Part shown: one piece after another, positions 1-8,400 of the stretch
How positions within the stretch are numbered: position 1 is the first letter of the stretch
Layout of the letters: each line of letters starts with the position of its first letter
Assembly (NCBI GenBank): GCA_030684355.1
Contig: JAUXTN010000179.1
Coordinates: forward strand, 1 to 64,000
Source: Pseudomonadota bacterium
GTDB taxonomy: Bacteria; Myxococcota_A; UBA796; SXON01
Reading direction: 5' to 3'
DNA: 64,000 bases
Position numbers and translations under genes: made by a program
The notes under the pieces: generated by a model
Database searches by the model: none
What the model was told of the DNA's origin: nothing
Seen by the model: only the letters and a program-made list of their open reading frames with translations

Positions 1-135
1 TCCAAACGCCAGCCCGATGCTGGGCTTTGACAGACCACCGGTAAGCCGTGTGCGGGAAAACCGCACGCACGGTTTGAAAGGGGGTCTTGACCCACGCCTC
101 GCGGGCCTTCCCGCGTGGCTGAAGTAAGGATCTAC
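1..135 (+). mobile_element. 3' end of a group II intron (domains V-VI)
   Basis: The window opens inside what looks like the last part of a group II intron. A hairpin at 11-26 (AGCCC/GGGCT stem) may be the base of domain IV. A canonical domain V lies at 43-75, and a second stem (CCACGC pairing with GCGTGG, about 90-116) followed by an unpaired purine-rich stretch and a closing helix (TCTT with AGGA) fits domain VI with a bulged branch adenosine. Bacterial group II introns commonly end in a pyrimidine after A, and the sequence ATCTAC ends at 135, so I place the 3' splice site there by inference. The body of the intron and any reverse transcriptase ORF lie outside the window. The AAGGA at 126-130 inside the element is also the best Shine-Dalgarno sequence for the gene starting at 138. 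Confidence 0.7.
43..75 (+). ncRNA. Group II intron domain V hairpin
   Basis: An 8-bp lower stem (AAGCCGTG with CACGGTTT) carries the catalytic AGC triad at 44-46. A two-base CG bulge follows at 66-67, then a 5-bp upper stem (TGCGG with CCGCA) closed by a GAAA-type loop. Size, AGC triad, bulge position and loop all match the conserved 34-nt domain V of bacterial group II introns. This is the most reliable part of the intron call. Confidence 0.82.
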
Positions 136-137
136 CA

Positions 138-1976
138 ATGCGATCCCTCCTCCTCCCCCTGGCGCTCTTCCTGCTGGCCGGCTGCCGCGTCGATCCCCCG
201 AACCCCGCCGCCAAGGTCGACGACACCGGGGAGGTCCCCCCGACCGACATGGACGGCGACGGGTTCAGCGAGACGGAGGGCGACTGCGACGACGCCGACG
301 CCGACGTGAGCCCCGGCGCGACCGAGCTCTGCAACGGCGCCGACGACAACTGCGACGACCAGGTCGACGAGAACGTGCTCGGCACCTGGTACGCGGACAC
401 CGACGGGGACGGCTTCGGGGACCCCGCGGTGGCGAGCGAGGCCTGCGAAGCCGGCTCGGGGCAGGTGCAGAACGGCACCGACTGCGACGACGCGAATCGG
501 GACGCGTTCCCCGGCAACGTCGAGGTCTGCGACGAGATCGACAACGACTGCGACGGTGTCGTGGACAACGGGGTCACGACGACCTGGTACGCCGACGTGG
601 ACCTGGACGGCTACGGCGATCCCGCGACCGGCCTCGCCGGGTGCGTGCAGCCGGCGGGGACCGTGGCGGACGACACCGATTGCGACGATGGCACCGCCGC
701 GTCGTTCCCTGGCAACCCCGAGGTCTGCGACGGCCTCGACAACAACTGCGACGGCGTCGTGGACGAGGGGGTCACGGCTGCGTGGTACGCGGACGTCGAC
801 GGCGACGGCTTCGGCGACCCCACGATCGTCGAGGACGCGTGCGAGATCCCCGCGGGCTACGCCGCCACCGGCGACGACTGCGACGACGCGACCGCCGAGG
901 TGAGCCCGGGCGCCGCCGAGGTGTGCAACGGGGGCGACGACGACTGCGACGGCACGGTGGACGAGCCCGACGCCGTCGACGTCCTGACCTGGTACACCGA
1001 CGCGGACGCCGACGGGTTCGGCGATCCGGGGAGCGGCACCCCCGCGTGCGACGCGCCGGCCGGCATGGTGGCGGACGACACGGATTGTGACGACGTCCGC
1101 GCGGCCACCAACCCCGCCGCCACCGAGTACTGCAACACCTACGACGACGACTGTGACGGGCGTGTCGACGAGTCGGACGCCGCCGACGCCGCCACCTGGT
1201 ACGTGGACGCCGACGCCGACGGGTGGGGCGCGCCCGATGCCACGGCGGTGAGCTGCTCGGCCCCGGCCGGCTACGTGGCGAGCTCGAGTGACTGCGACGA
1301 CCGCGACGCCACGGCGTCACCCTCGGGCATCGAGGTGTGTGACGGCGCCGACGACGACTGTGACGGCGTGGTCGATGACGGCGTGGCCACGTCCACCTGG
1401 TACGCCGATGCCGACGGCGACGGGTGGGGCGACCCCGACGCGTACGTGGTGGAGTGCGCGGCGCCCTCCGGCTACGTCGCGGACGCCGACGACTGCGACG
1501 ACGCCGACCCCAGTGTCAGCCCCAGCGAGAGCGAGGTGTGCGACGGGTTCGACGAGGACTGCTCGGGCGACATCGACGACGGCGCCGTGTGCCCGTGCGA
1601 CGTGAGCTGGTACAACGACCACGCCTACCAATTCTGCACCGTCGGCACGACGTGGGTCAACGCCCAGGCGGCGTGCTCGGCGTCGGGCTACCACCTCGTC
1701 ACGGTCGACACGAGCGCGGAGGACGCGTGGCTCGTCTCAACGGCCACCGGGAGCTATTCGAGCGCGTCGGACGACTACTGGTGGATCGGCTACAACGACC
1801 GCAGCACCGAGGGCCGCTGGGTGTGGGAGGACGGCTCCGCGTCGACCTACACCCAGTGGAACAGCGGCGAGCCCAACGACTCGGACGGCGAGGACTGCGC
1901 GCAGCTCGTCTGGTACACCCACTGGAACGATTGGGACTGTGGCAACACCTCGACCTACATCTGCGAGGCGGAGTGA
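138..1976 (+). CDS. MopE-type lipoprotein with C-terminal C-type lectin domain
   Basis: A 612-residue predicted outer-membrane lipoprotein. Residues 1-16 form a lipoprotein signal ending in LLAGC (Cys16). Residues ~35-490 hold seven tandem units of the MopE 'putative metal-binding' type, each running DCDD ... PG..E.C.G.D.DCDG.VDE, with WYAD.DGDGFGDP between units; such Asp-rich loops bind Ca2+ in related families. The last ~120 residues are a C-type lectin fold: WIGYND near 549, EPND near 578 (an EPN triad, as in mannose-type sites) and WNDWDC near 596, with the four expected cysteines. It is therefore likely a surface lipoprotein that presents a Ca-dependent sugar-binding head on a Ca-stabilised stalk. 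The ATG lies 7 nt after AAGGA, which is inside the preceding intron remnant. The M28 peptidase gene follows after 13 bp. The domain assignments are strong; the ligand is unknown. Confidence 0.9.
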   Translation: MRSLLLPLALFLLAGCRVDPPNPAAKVDDTGEVPPTDMDGDGFSETEGDCDDADADVSPGATELCNGADDNCDDQVDENVLGTWYADTDGDGFGDPAVASEACEAGSGQVQNGTDCDDANRDAFPGNVEVCDEIDNDCDGVVDNGVTTTWYADVDLDGYGDPATGLAGCVQPAGTVADDTDCDDGTAASFPGNPEVCDGLDNNCDGVVDEGVTAAWYADVDGDGFGDPTIVEDACEIPAGYAATGDDCDDATAEVSPGAAEVCNGGDDDCDGTVDEPDAVDVLTWYTDADADGFGDPGSGTPACDAPAGMVADDTDCDDVRAATNPAATEYCNTYDDDCDGRVDESDAADAATWYVDADADGWGAPDATAVSCSAPAGYVASSSDCDDRDATASPSGIEVCDGADDDCDGVVDDGVATSTWYADADGDGWGDPDAYVVECAAPSGYVADADDCDDADPSVSPSESEVCDGFDEDCSGDIDDGAVCPCDVSWYNDHAYQFCTVGTTWVNAQAACSASGYHLVTVDTSAEDAWLVSTATGSYSSASDDYWWIGYNDRSTEGRWVWEDGSASTYTQWNSGEPNDSDGEDCAQLVWYTHWNDWDCGNTSTYICEAE

Positions 1977-1989
1977 CACCGGCGGGCGG

Positions 1990-3528
1990 GTGAGCGCGTT
2001 CTTGGCACGCGTGTCGCCCCGCGCACCGCTCGTGGTGGCGGCGGGCGTCGCCCTGGTCGTGGCGTGGCCGCGCCTGCCCGCGGCGAAGCCGGCGTCGGCC
2101 CCTCCCGCCGCGTTCGCCGCGGAGCGCGCGCTCGTGCACATCCGCGCGTGGGCGGTCACGCCGCGCCCGTCCGGGAGCCCCGCGCACGCCGCGGTGGTGG
2201 ACGCCGCCGAGGCCGAGCTGGAGCGCCTGGGATTTGTCGTGGCACGGGAGGAGACCCGCGGGCTGACCAACCTCGTGGCGTCGGCGCCGGAGGCACCGCC
2301 GGACGGTGGCGTCTGGCTCGTGGCGCACTCGGACACGGTGGCGGTCTCCCCCGGCGCCGCGGACGACGGGCTCGGCCTCGGCGTCGCGATGGAGGCCGCC
2401 CGCGCGCTGGCGGTCGATGGCGTGCCGCGCGACCTCCACGTGCTCCTCACCGACGGCGAGGAGGAGGGCCTCCTCGGCGCCGAGTCGCACGCGGCGGGCG
2501 TGGCGGGGCGGGGCGCCCTTCAAGAGCCACGCGTGGTGCTCAACGTCGAGGCCCGTGGCACCGAGGGCCCGGCCTACATGTTCCAGTTGGCAGGGCCCTC
2601 CGCGGCGCTGCTCGATGTCTGGCAGGCCTCGGGGTGCACGGCGCAGGCCACGTCGCTGGCCCGCGCGGTCTACGACCAGCTCCCGAACGACACGGACTTC
2701 ACCGTGTTCCGCCGCGCGGGGTGGTGGGGCTACGACTTCGCGCTCATCGGCGGGGCGGCGCGCTACCACTCGCCGGAGGACACCCCCGAGCACCTCGATC
2801 CGCGCAGCGTCCAGCAGGTCGGGGACTGTGTCACGGGGCTCGCACGCGGGTGGCTTGGGCGGGGTGTGTCCTCCGACGCCGTCGACGCGGCGCGGGTGTA
2901 CTTCCAGGTGCCCGGCGGCACGGTCGTGGTGCCGCCCGCGCTCGTGCAGACCTTCGGCCTGGCGGCGCTCCTCGCGCTGCCGCGCCCGCGCGGGTGGGCC
3001 GCGTCGGTCGGCCTCGGCGCGTGGCTCGTGGCGCCGTTCGTGGCCGGGATGGGCGGCTTCGGCCTCTACCGCCTGATCCTCGCCCTCGGCCTGGACTCCT
3101 GGGAACGCGGCACCATCGAGATGGCCGCGCCGGCGCCCTGGTACGTCGCGGCCGCCGCCCTCGGGATGGCCGTGGCCGCGGGCCTGGCGTGGCTCGGCGG
3201 CCTGCTCGAGGCGCGGCTCCGCGGCCGGGAGGACCCTCCGGTCGGGTGGGGCTGGCACGCCGCCACCATCGCGCTCGCCGCGGTCGCCGCCTGCGCCGTC
3301 CCCACCGCCGGCTACGTGCTCGTGCCGGGCGCGTGGGTGAGCGTGTTCCTCGCCCGGGGCGTCCCGCGGCTCGCGGTCGTGCCGGCGCTGCTCGCGGGGC
3401 TCGTGGTCACGCCGGTCCTCTGCGCGATCTACCCGGCGCTCACGACGGGGATGCTGCCGATCCTGACGGTGGTGCCGGTGTTGCTGCTGGGGTGGCTGCT
3501 CGGGCCGGTGGCACCCGCGCGACCGTAG
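1990..3528 (+). CDS. Membrane-anchored M28-family metallopeptidase
   Basis: About 512 residues if started at GTG 1990; an ATG at 1939 in the same frame would overlap the upstream gene by 38 bp and adds no clear signal. An N-terminal hydrophobic segment (residues ~12-30) is followed by an M28 aminopeptidase-like domain. Its di-zinc ligands are visible: His113 (AHSD), Asp125/126 (ADDG), Glu157-159 (GEEEG, holding the general base), Glu187 (NVEARG) and His260 (YHSPEDT). Residues ~320-512 form six or more membrane segments, so the layout resembles the multi-pass M28 enzymes related to ER metallopeptidase 1. It probably trims peptides at the periplasmic face of the membrane. It sits 13 bp after the lectin lipoprotein gene and may be co-transcribed with it. 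It is convergent with the next gene. Confidence 0.85.
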   Translation: MSAFLARVSPRAPLVVAAGVALVVAWPRLPAAKPASAPPAAFAAERALVHIRAWAVTPRPSGSPAHAAVVDAAEAELERLGFVVAREETRGLTNLVASAPEAPPDGGVWLVAHSDTVAVSPGAADDGLGLGVAMEAARALAVDGVPRDLHVLLTDGEEEGLLGAESHAAGVAGRGALQEPRVVLNVEARGTEGPAYMFQLAGPSAALLDVWQASGCTAQATSLARAVYDQLPNDTDFTVFRRAGWWGYDFALIGGAARYHSPEDTPEHLDPRSVQQVGDCVTGLARGWLGRGVSSDAVDAARVYFQVPGGTVVVPPALVQTFGLAALLALPRPRGWAASVGLGAWLVAPFVAGMGGFGLYRLILALGLDSWERGTIEMAAPAPWYVAAAALGMAVAAGLAWLGGLLEARLRGREDPPVGWGWHAATIALAAVAACAVPTAGYVLVPGAWVSVFLARGVPRLAVVPALLAGLVVTPVLCAIYPALTTGMLPILTVVPVLLLGWLLGPVAPARP

Positions 3529-3565
3529 GACATCGGCAAACGCGCCGTTTCGCTCGGTCGCCCGA

Positions 3566-4561
3566 CTACCGGAACTGGGCCCGGTACTGTTCGAGCGCGG
3601 CCCCGAAGTCCTCGGGGCCCCACCGCTGCTCCAGCGAGTGGATGAGCGCGAGGACGGGCCGGGCGCCTTGCTCGCCGAGGAGGTCCTGCAGCGACGCCTT
3701 GCACGTGAACAGGATGGTCAGCATCCCGACGCGGTCGCCGCGGGCCTCGCGGGCCTCGGCGATCATCAGGCACGCGTTCAGGTAGAGGATGGCGTCCAGG
3801 CAGTCGAGCGCGTCACGACGCGCGGCGTCGGCGTGGGCCTCGCCGCCCACGGGGTCCCCACCCTGGAGGGCGTCCGCCGCCATCTGGAGGCGGATGTACC
3901 CGGCCGCGCCGACGTCGCCGTCCGCAACGGCCTCGTCGAGGAGCTGCTGGAGCGACTCGCCCTCGATGCCGGTGCCGCGCGCGAGGAGGTGGAGCTCGAG
4001 CCGGGCGCGGACGAGCTGGGCGGGGCTCGCCTTGCTCTCTGCGAGGGCGTCGAGCAGGATGTCGAAGGCCTCGCTCGGCTTGCCGGCCATCTGCAGCGTC
4101 ATCGCGAGACGACGGAGCACGTCGAGCCGGGCGTCCTCGTCGCCGCAGGTGCCGTGGAGCGCGGCGACGTCGTTGAGGAGCTTCGCGGCCTGGAGCGGCT
4201 TGCCCTCGGCGATCATCAGGCCCGCGCGCTTGTCGAGGACGCGGGCCAGGAAGGGGAGGTCGCCCCCCTTGCGCGCGGCCTGCTCGGCCTCTTCGAGGAG
4301 TCGGCGCGCGGCGCCGCCCTGGGGCGCGATGCGCTGCTGGAGGAGCGCGAGCGCATAGAGCGTCCGGCCCTCCTCGTCGATGTCCCCGAGCTGGCGGGCG
4401 AGCACGAGCGTGCGGTCGAGCGCGGCGCGGGCGCCGGCACCATCCCCCGCGGCCATCGAGCGGGTCGCGAGCTCCTGGCGGGCGGCGATCTCCTGTTCCA
4501 TGTTTCCGAGGAGCGCGGCCTGCTCCGCGCGCTGGCGCCAATCCTCGATCGCGGCGTTCAC
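3566..4561 (-). CDS. Helical-repeat (TPR-like) protein
   Basis: A 331-residue, leucine/alanine-rich protein that reads as a run of paired helices of TPR type (for example RQLGDIDEEGRTLYALALLQQ and RLAMTLQMAGKPSEAFDILL). It has no signal peptide and no membrane segment. The start is GTG 4561, which overlaps the stop of the upstream acidic protein gene (GTGA), so the two are translationally coupled. TPR folds usually act as scaffolds or chaperones. The gene pair is divergent from the giant eCIS-core gene at 5421 and a second repeat protein lies on its far side, so a role in handling or assembling that protein is plausible but only inferred from position. I cannot name a specific family. Confidence 0.72.
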   Translation of the reverse strand: MNAAIEDWRQRAEQAALLGNMEQEIAARQELATRSMAAGDGAGARAALDRTLVLARQLGDIDEEGRTLYALALLQQRIAPQGGAARRLLEEAEQAARKGGDLPFLARVLDKRAGLMIAEGKPLQAAKLLNDVAALHGTCGDEDARLDVLRRLAMTLQMAGKPSEAFDILLDALAESKASPAQLVRARLELHLLARGTGIEGESLQQLLDEAVADGDVGAAGYIRLQMAADALQGGDPVGGEAHADAARRDALDCLDAILYLNACLMIAEAREARGDRVGMLTILFTCKASLQDLLGEQGARPVLALIHSLEQRWGPEDFGAALEQYRAQFR

Positions 4562-5307
4562 GCCTCCTCCTCGTCGTCGGCGGGCTCGTCGCCGTCGTCC
4601 CACGGGAGCCGCACGACGGTCGGCATCGACGGGTAGTCCTCGATGGCGAGGGAGGATCCGGGGAGGAGGCCGTTCGCGTCGGGGGCGATGAGCTTCTCGT
4701 CGAGGAAGAACGTGAGGTCGGCGCCGTGCTCCCCGCGCGGGGGCAGGCGGCCGGCGCCGAACGCGCCATCCCGGATGCCGAGCACGGTCCCGATCTGCCG
4801 CTGGAGCTTGCGGAGCCCGCGCTGCTCGGCCTCGGCGGGGGTGCACGTCAAGGCGCGGACGAGGACGTCGGCCTTCTCGTGGCCGACGGCGTCCGGGCGG
4901 AGCGCCGCGATCAGGTTCGCGACGGTCTCGGCGGTGGCGCGCCCGCAGCGCTCGTCGGCGCTCTGGAGGATGGCCACGAGGTGGTCGCCCTCCAGGCGCA
5001 TCGCCTCGAGCTCGGGGGGGCTGTAGCCCCAGATCTCGCCGAGGTCCCACGCGTTGAGCCCCCCGCACTCGGGCCCGTAGAGCGTGAGGTGGATCCCGGT
5101 GGGCGTGGCGCGGCCGGTCTCGGAGAGCTCGCTCTCGCGCACGAGCCGGAGGAGCCAGGGCTCATCGGCCTCGTCGTCGTCGTCCTCGTCGAGGTCCTCG
5201 TCCGGGTCCTCGTCCAGGGTCTCGTCGAGCTCCTCCTCGTCCGCGCCGTCGTCCAGCAGGGGTTCGGCTTCGGGCTCGTTGTCGATGTCGCTTTTTTTGC
5301 TGCTCAC
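4558..5307 (-). CDS. Hypothetical acidic protein
   Basis: A 249-residue protein starting at GTG 5307. Residues ~8-50 are almost all Asp/Glu (a long DEDDDDEAD-type stretch), and the C-terminus is acidic again. Between them lies a folded-looking region of ~170 residues, including an ELEAMRLEGDHLVAIL helix and a TFFLDEKLIAPDANGLLPGS segment. I see no signal peptide, membrane segment or known motif. An acidic N-terminal tail like this is often a charge mimic or disordered spacer. It is the first gene of a two-gene minus-strand unit (GTGA overlap with the repeat protein) whose promoter region is shared with the divergent giant gene at 5421. It may be an accessory or chaperone-like partner of that protein, but no homology supports this. 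Confidence 0.65.
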   Translation of the reverse strand: MSSKKSDIDNEPEAEPLLDDGADEEELDETLDEDPDEDLDEDDDDEADEPWLLRLVRESELSETGRATPTGIHLTLYGPECGGLNAWDLGEIWGYSPPELEAMRLEGDHLVAILQSADERCGRATAETVANLIAALRPDAVGHEKADVLVRALTCTPAEAEQRGLRKLQRQIGTVLGIRDGAFGAGRLPPRGEHGADLTFFLDEKLIAPDANGLLPGSSLAIEDYPSMPTVVRLPWDDGDEPADDEEEA

Positions 5308-5367
5308 GCCTCACCCGTCCAGGGCGCGTTCGGCGGCCCTGATCGCCTCTGCGAACCGTTCTTTGGC

Positions 5368-5397
5368 ATTGTACCACGCCGGAACAAGCTGTATCCT
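5368..5397. promoter_or_regulatory. Overlapping divergent promoter candidates
   Basis: Plus strand: TTGTAC at 5369-5374, a 17-bp spacer and TATCCT at 5392-5397, placing a start site near 5404, about 17 nt before the ATG of the giant gene. Minus strand: TACAAT (5373 to 5368), a good -10 hexamer for the acidic-protein gene, overlaps the plus-strand -35. This would let the two operons compete for or share regulation. Hexamers are read by eye only. Confidence 0.35.
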
Positions 5398-5420
5398 CGC
5401 CTCCTCTCGGACGAGTCCAC

Positions 5421-8400
5421 ATGATGCGCCTCGACAAGAAGGGCAAGGAAAGCACCCGGGTCGTCGTACCCGTCCGGGACGAGCTTCAGGAGCGCCAGCT
5501 CGAGCAGCGGCAGGTCGAGCAGCGGCGGGTCGAAGGCCACGCCGCGCTCGTCGCTTCCGCGCACGGCGTCTACGGCAACCGGGCGGTCGGCGCGGCCCTC
5601 CGGGGCGACGTCGTGGACGGTCCCGAGGCCGTCCTCCACGCTGCGATGGCCTTCGGCGCGGCCGGCATCACCGTGGGCACCGACGTGCGCGACGTGCTGG
5701 GCAACTCCGCGCTCCTGCGGCTGCTCGTGCCCGCGAACGGCATCGATCCGTTCTCCGCCGGCGGGGGCGCGCGCGCCGCCGTCGCGAGTGACTCCTTGTT
5801 TCCGGGCTCCGTGGGCGGCTTCGGCATGGACGCCGCGGGCTTCGGGGACCTCTGGGGCGGCGCCGTCGACTCGATGGGCGCGGGCGCCATGGGGATGGAC
5901 GCCGCGAGCACCGGCATGAGCGACGGCCTGGCCTCGCGCACGATCGCGCGCGACGCGGGCCGGGGTGGCGCGGGCGGGCGAGCCCCGGTGCTGGTCGAAC
6001 GCGCGTCCCGCACCGGCGCCCGGCCGCTGCCCGATCGCGTCCGTGCCGACATGGAGGGCCGCTTCGGCGAGCGCTTCGGCGACGTGAAGGTCCACACCGA
6101 CGGCGCCGCCCAGGCCGCGGCGGACGCCGTGCAGGCGCGCGCCTACACCGTCGGCAACGAGATCTGGTTCGGCCGCGGCGAGTTCCGGCCCGACGACCCG
6201 CAGGGCCTCGAGCTCCTCGCGCACGAGCTCACGCACGTCCTCCAGAACCGCGGCGGGGATGCCCGGTCCGACGGCGGCGAAACGGTGGACGGCATGGCCG
6301 TCTCCTCCCCGGGGGACGCCCGCGAGCTCGAGGCCGTCGCGACCGCGCGGGACGTCATGCGCGGGCCCGCGCCCGAGCTGGGCGCCGGGATCGAGGGCGG
6401 GGCGCTCGACGGGCTCGAGACCTTCGGCGGCGGCGCCGCGATGGACACGGGCTTCGGCGGCGGTGGCACGAGCGCCGGCGGCGCGCTCGCCCGCGACCCG
6501 AAGACCCCCCCCGACCCCGAGAAGGAAGAGAAGCCGCGCCAGAAGAAGCTCGAGGACGGCACCACCGTCACGATCTACCCGGACGGGAACGGCGGCTACT
6601 ACCTGCAGAGCCCGAAGGGCGACAAGCTCGTCTGCGACAAGGAGGGCAACCCGGACGAGGCCGCCCTCGACAAGGAAGCGAAGAAGGCCCAGGCCGACGG
6701 CAACAGCAAGCCGAAGCCGGCCGAGCCGGAGGTGGTCGAGCCGGGCGAGACTCCGCCGGGCACCGAGGAGACCAAGGGCGAGGCCAAGACCCCCGGCGGC
6801 GGCGGCGCCGGGGTCCAGACGGAGCTCACGGGCGGCGGTGGCGGCGGCGGGGTCGGCGTCAACGGCATGGGCACGTTCGGGCAGCTCACGGGCGGCCCGT
6901 TGCAGCAGTACGCCAACGAGAAGGCGTGGCACGACGTCTGGAAGGCCGGCGGCGGGCAGACCGGCAGCACGAACACGGTGGGCGCGGGGGACAAGGCCGG
7001 GCTCATCGGGGACGCCCTGCTGTCGGGCGGCGCGGAGGGCTTCGTCAACGGCGCCCAGGCGATGCTCATCGACACCGTCCTGAACAAGGCGACGAAGAAC
7101 ATCCCCTACGCCGCCGGCTTCATCGCCATGGCGCAGATCGCCTACGACCCCAAGAAGTGGTGGGAAGACACCGTCGTCAAGGGGATCGGCGGCAAGGTCG
7201 GCGAGGGTTTCGACAAGCTCACCTCCGACAAGAGCGACTGGATCGACAAGTTCGAGGGGGTCATCTCGATCCTCGAGGGCCTCAACAACATCATCGGCCT
7301 CGCGTCGACGGTGTGCATGATCGTGGCGGCGGCGGGCTTTATCCTGTCGTTCATCTGCCCCGCGCTCATCCCGTTCGTGGTGTTGGCTGCCAAGTGGGGC
7401 CTGCTGCTCGGCGAGATCAATACGATCGTCGGGTTGGGCATCAACATCCTGCGCATGATCTGCGTGGTGTGTAGAGCGGTCCAGATCGCGGTGAGCGACG
7501 CCGATCCTGCCACCCAGGCGGAGCGGGCGGCCAAGCTGAAGGCGATGACCTCGGCGTGGTCGGAGGACTTCACCAAGCGCCAGGGTGCCAAGCTTCAGCA
7601 GAAGGTAGCGAACAACGCGAAGAAGGGCGATGCCGGCGGCCCCGATCCCGCCGCGCCGGCGCCCGGCGGTGCCGGCGGTGCGGGTGGGAACCAGGCGAGC
7701 AGCCAGAAGCAGAGCTGGAAGAGCCGCGCGATGAAGATCGGCTCCGAGGTCACCGGCCTCGGGGACATGAACAAGCAGCGGAAGACGACCTTCGGCGACA
7801 AGTCGAAGGGCACCACGGGCACCGTCGGCCAGGTGAAGGACCTGACCAAGACCGCCACGGACAGCAAGATCTCCGGGCGCGAGAAGTGGAACCGCATGCA
7901 GCGGACCGACCCCGATCTCGCGACGCAGAACACGAAGGACCGCTACGACAAGCACTTGAAGGGCAAGGAGTCCGCCCAGAAGGCCAAGACCATGGCCAAG
8001 GTGCAGGCGTCGAATCCCACGCTCGCCAAGAACATCGCCGCCAACCAGGCCGCGATCAAGGCGAACAACGAGGGCAAGGGCCTCGTCAAGGACAACGGCT
8101 CCGCCTTCGGCGATCGTGACATGAGCCCCGCCGGCATCCGCAAGAAGGCGGCCGACCCCGACTTCTGGGAGAGCTCCAGCAAGGCCGAGCGCAAGTCGGT
8201 CCGGCGCAAGCTCGAGAAGTCGGCGGACCCCGCCGATCGCGAGATGGCCAAGCAGATGAAGCTGGCCGAGCGGCGCCTCGCGGAGTTCGAGCAGGGCAAG
8301 AAGCTCGCGCCGGGCGACGAGGACAGCGCGGTCGTGCGTGTCACCCAGGAGAGCGGGCTCCACGGGCGTGGCACCGTCGGCCCCCGCGGCGTGCAGGGTG

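Noticed and set aside
11..30. Hairpin followed by TTT read as a Rho-independent terminator
   Set aside because: Too short a T-run and immediately followed by a canonical intron domain V; better explained as part of the intron fold.
138..1600. Periodic repeats that could suggest a CRISPR array or minisatellite
   Set aside because: The period is the MopE protein unit (about 65 codons), diverged at DNA level and fully coding.
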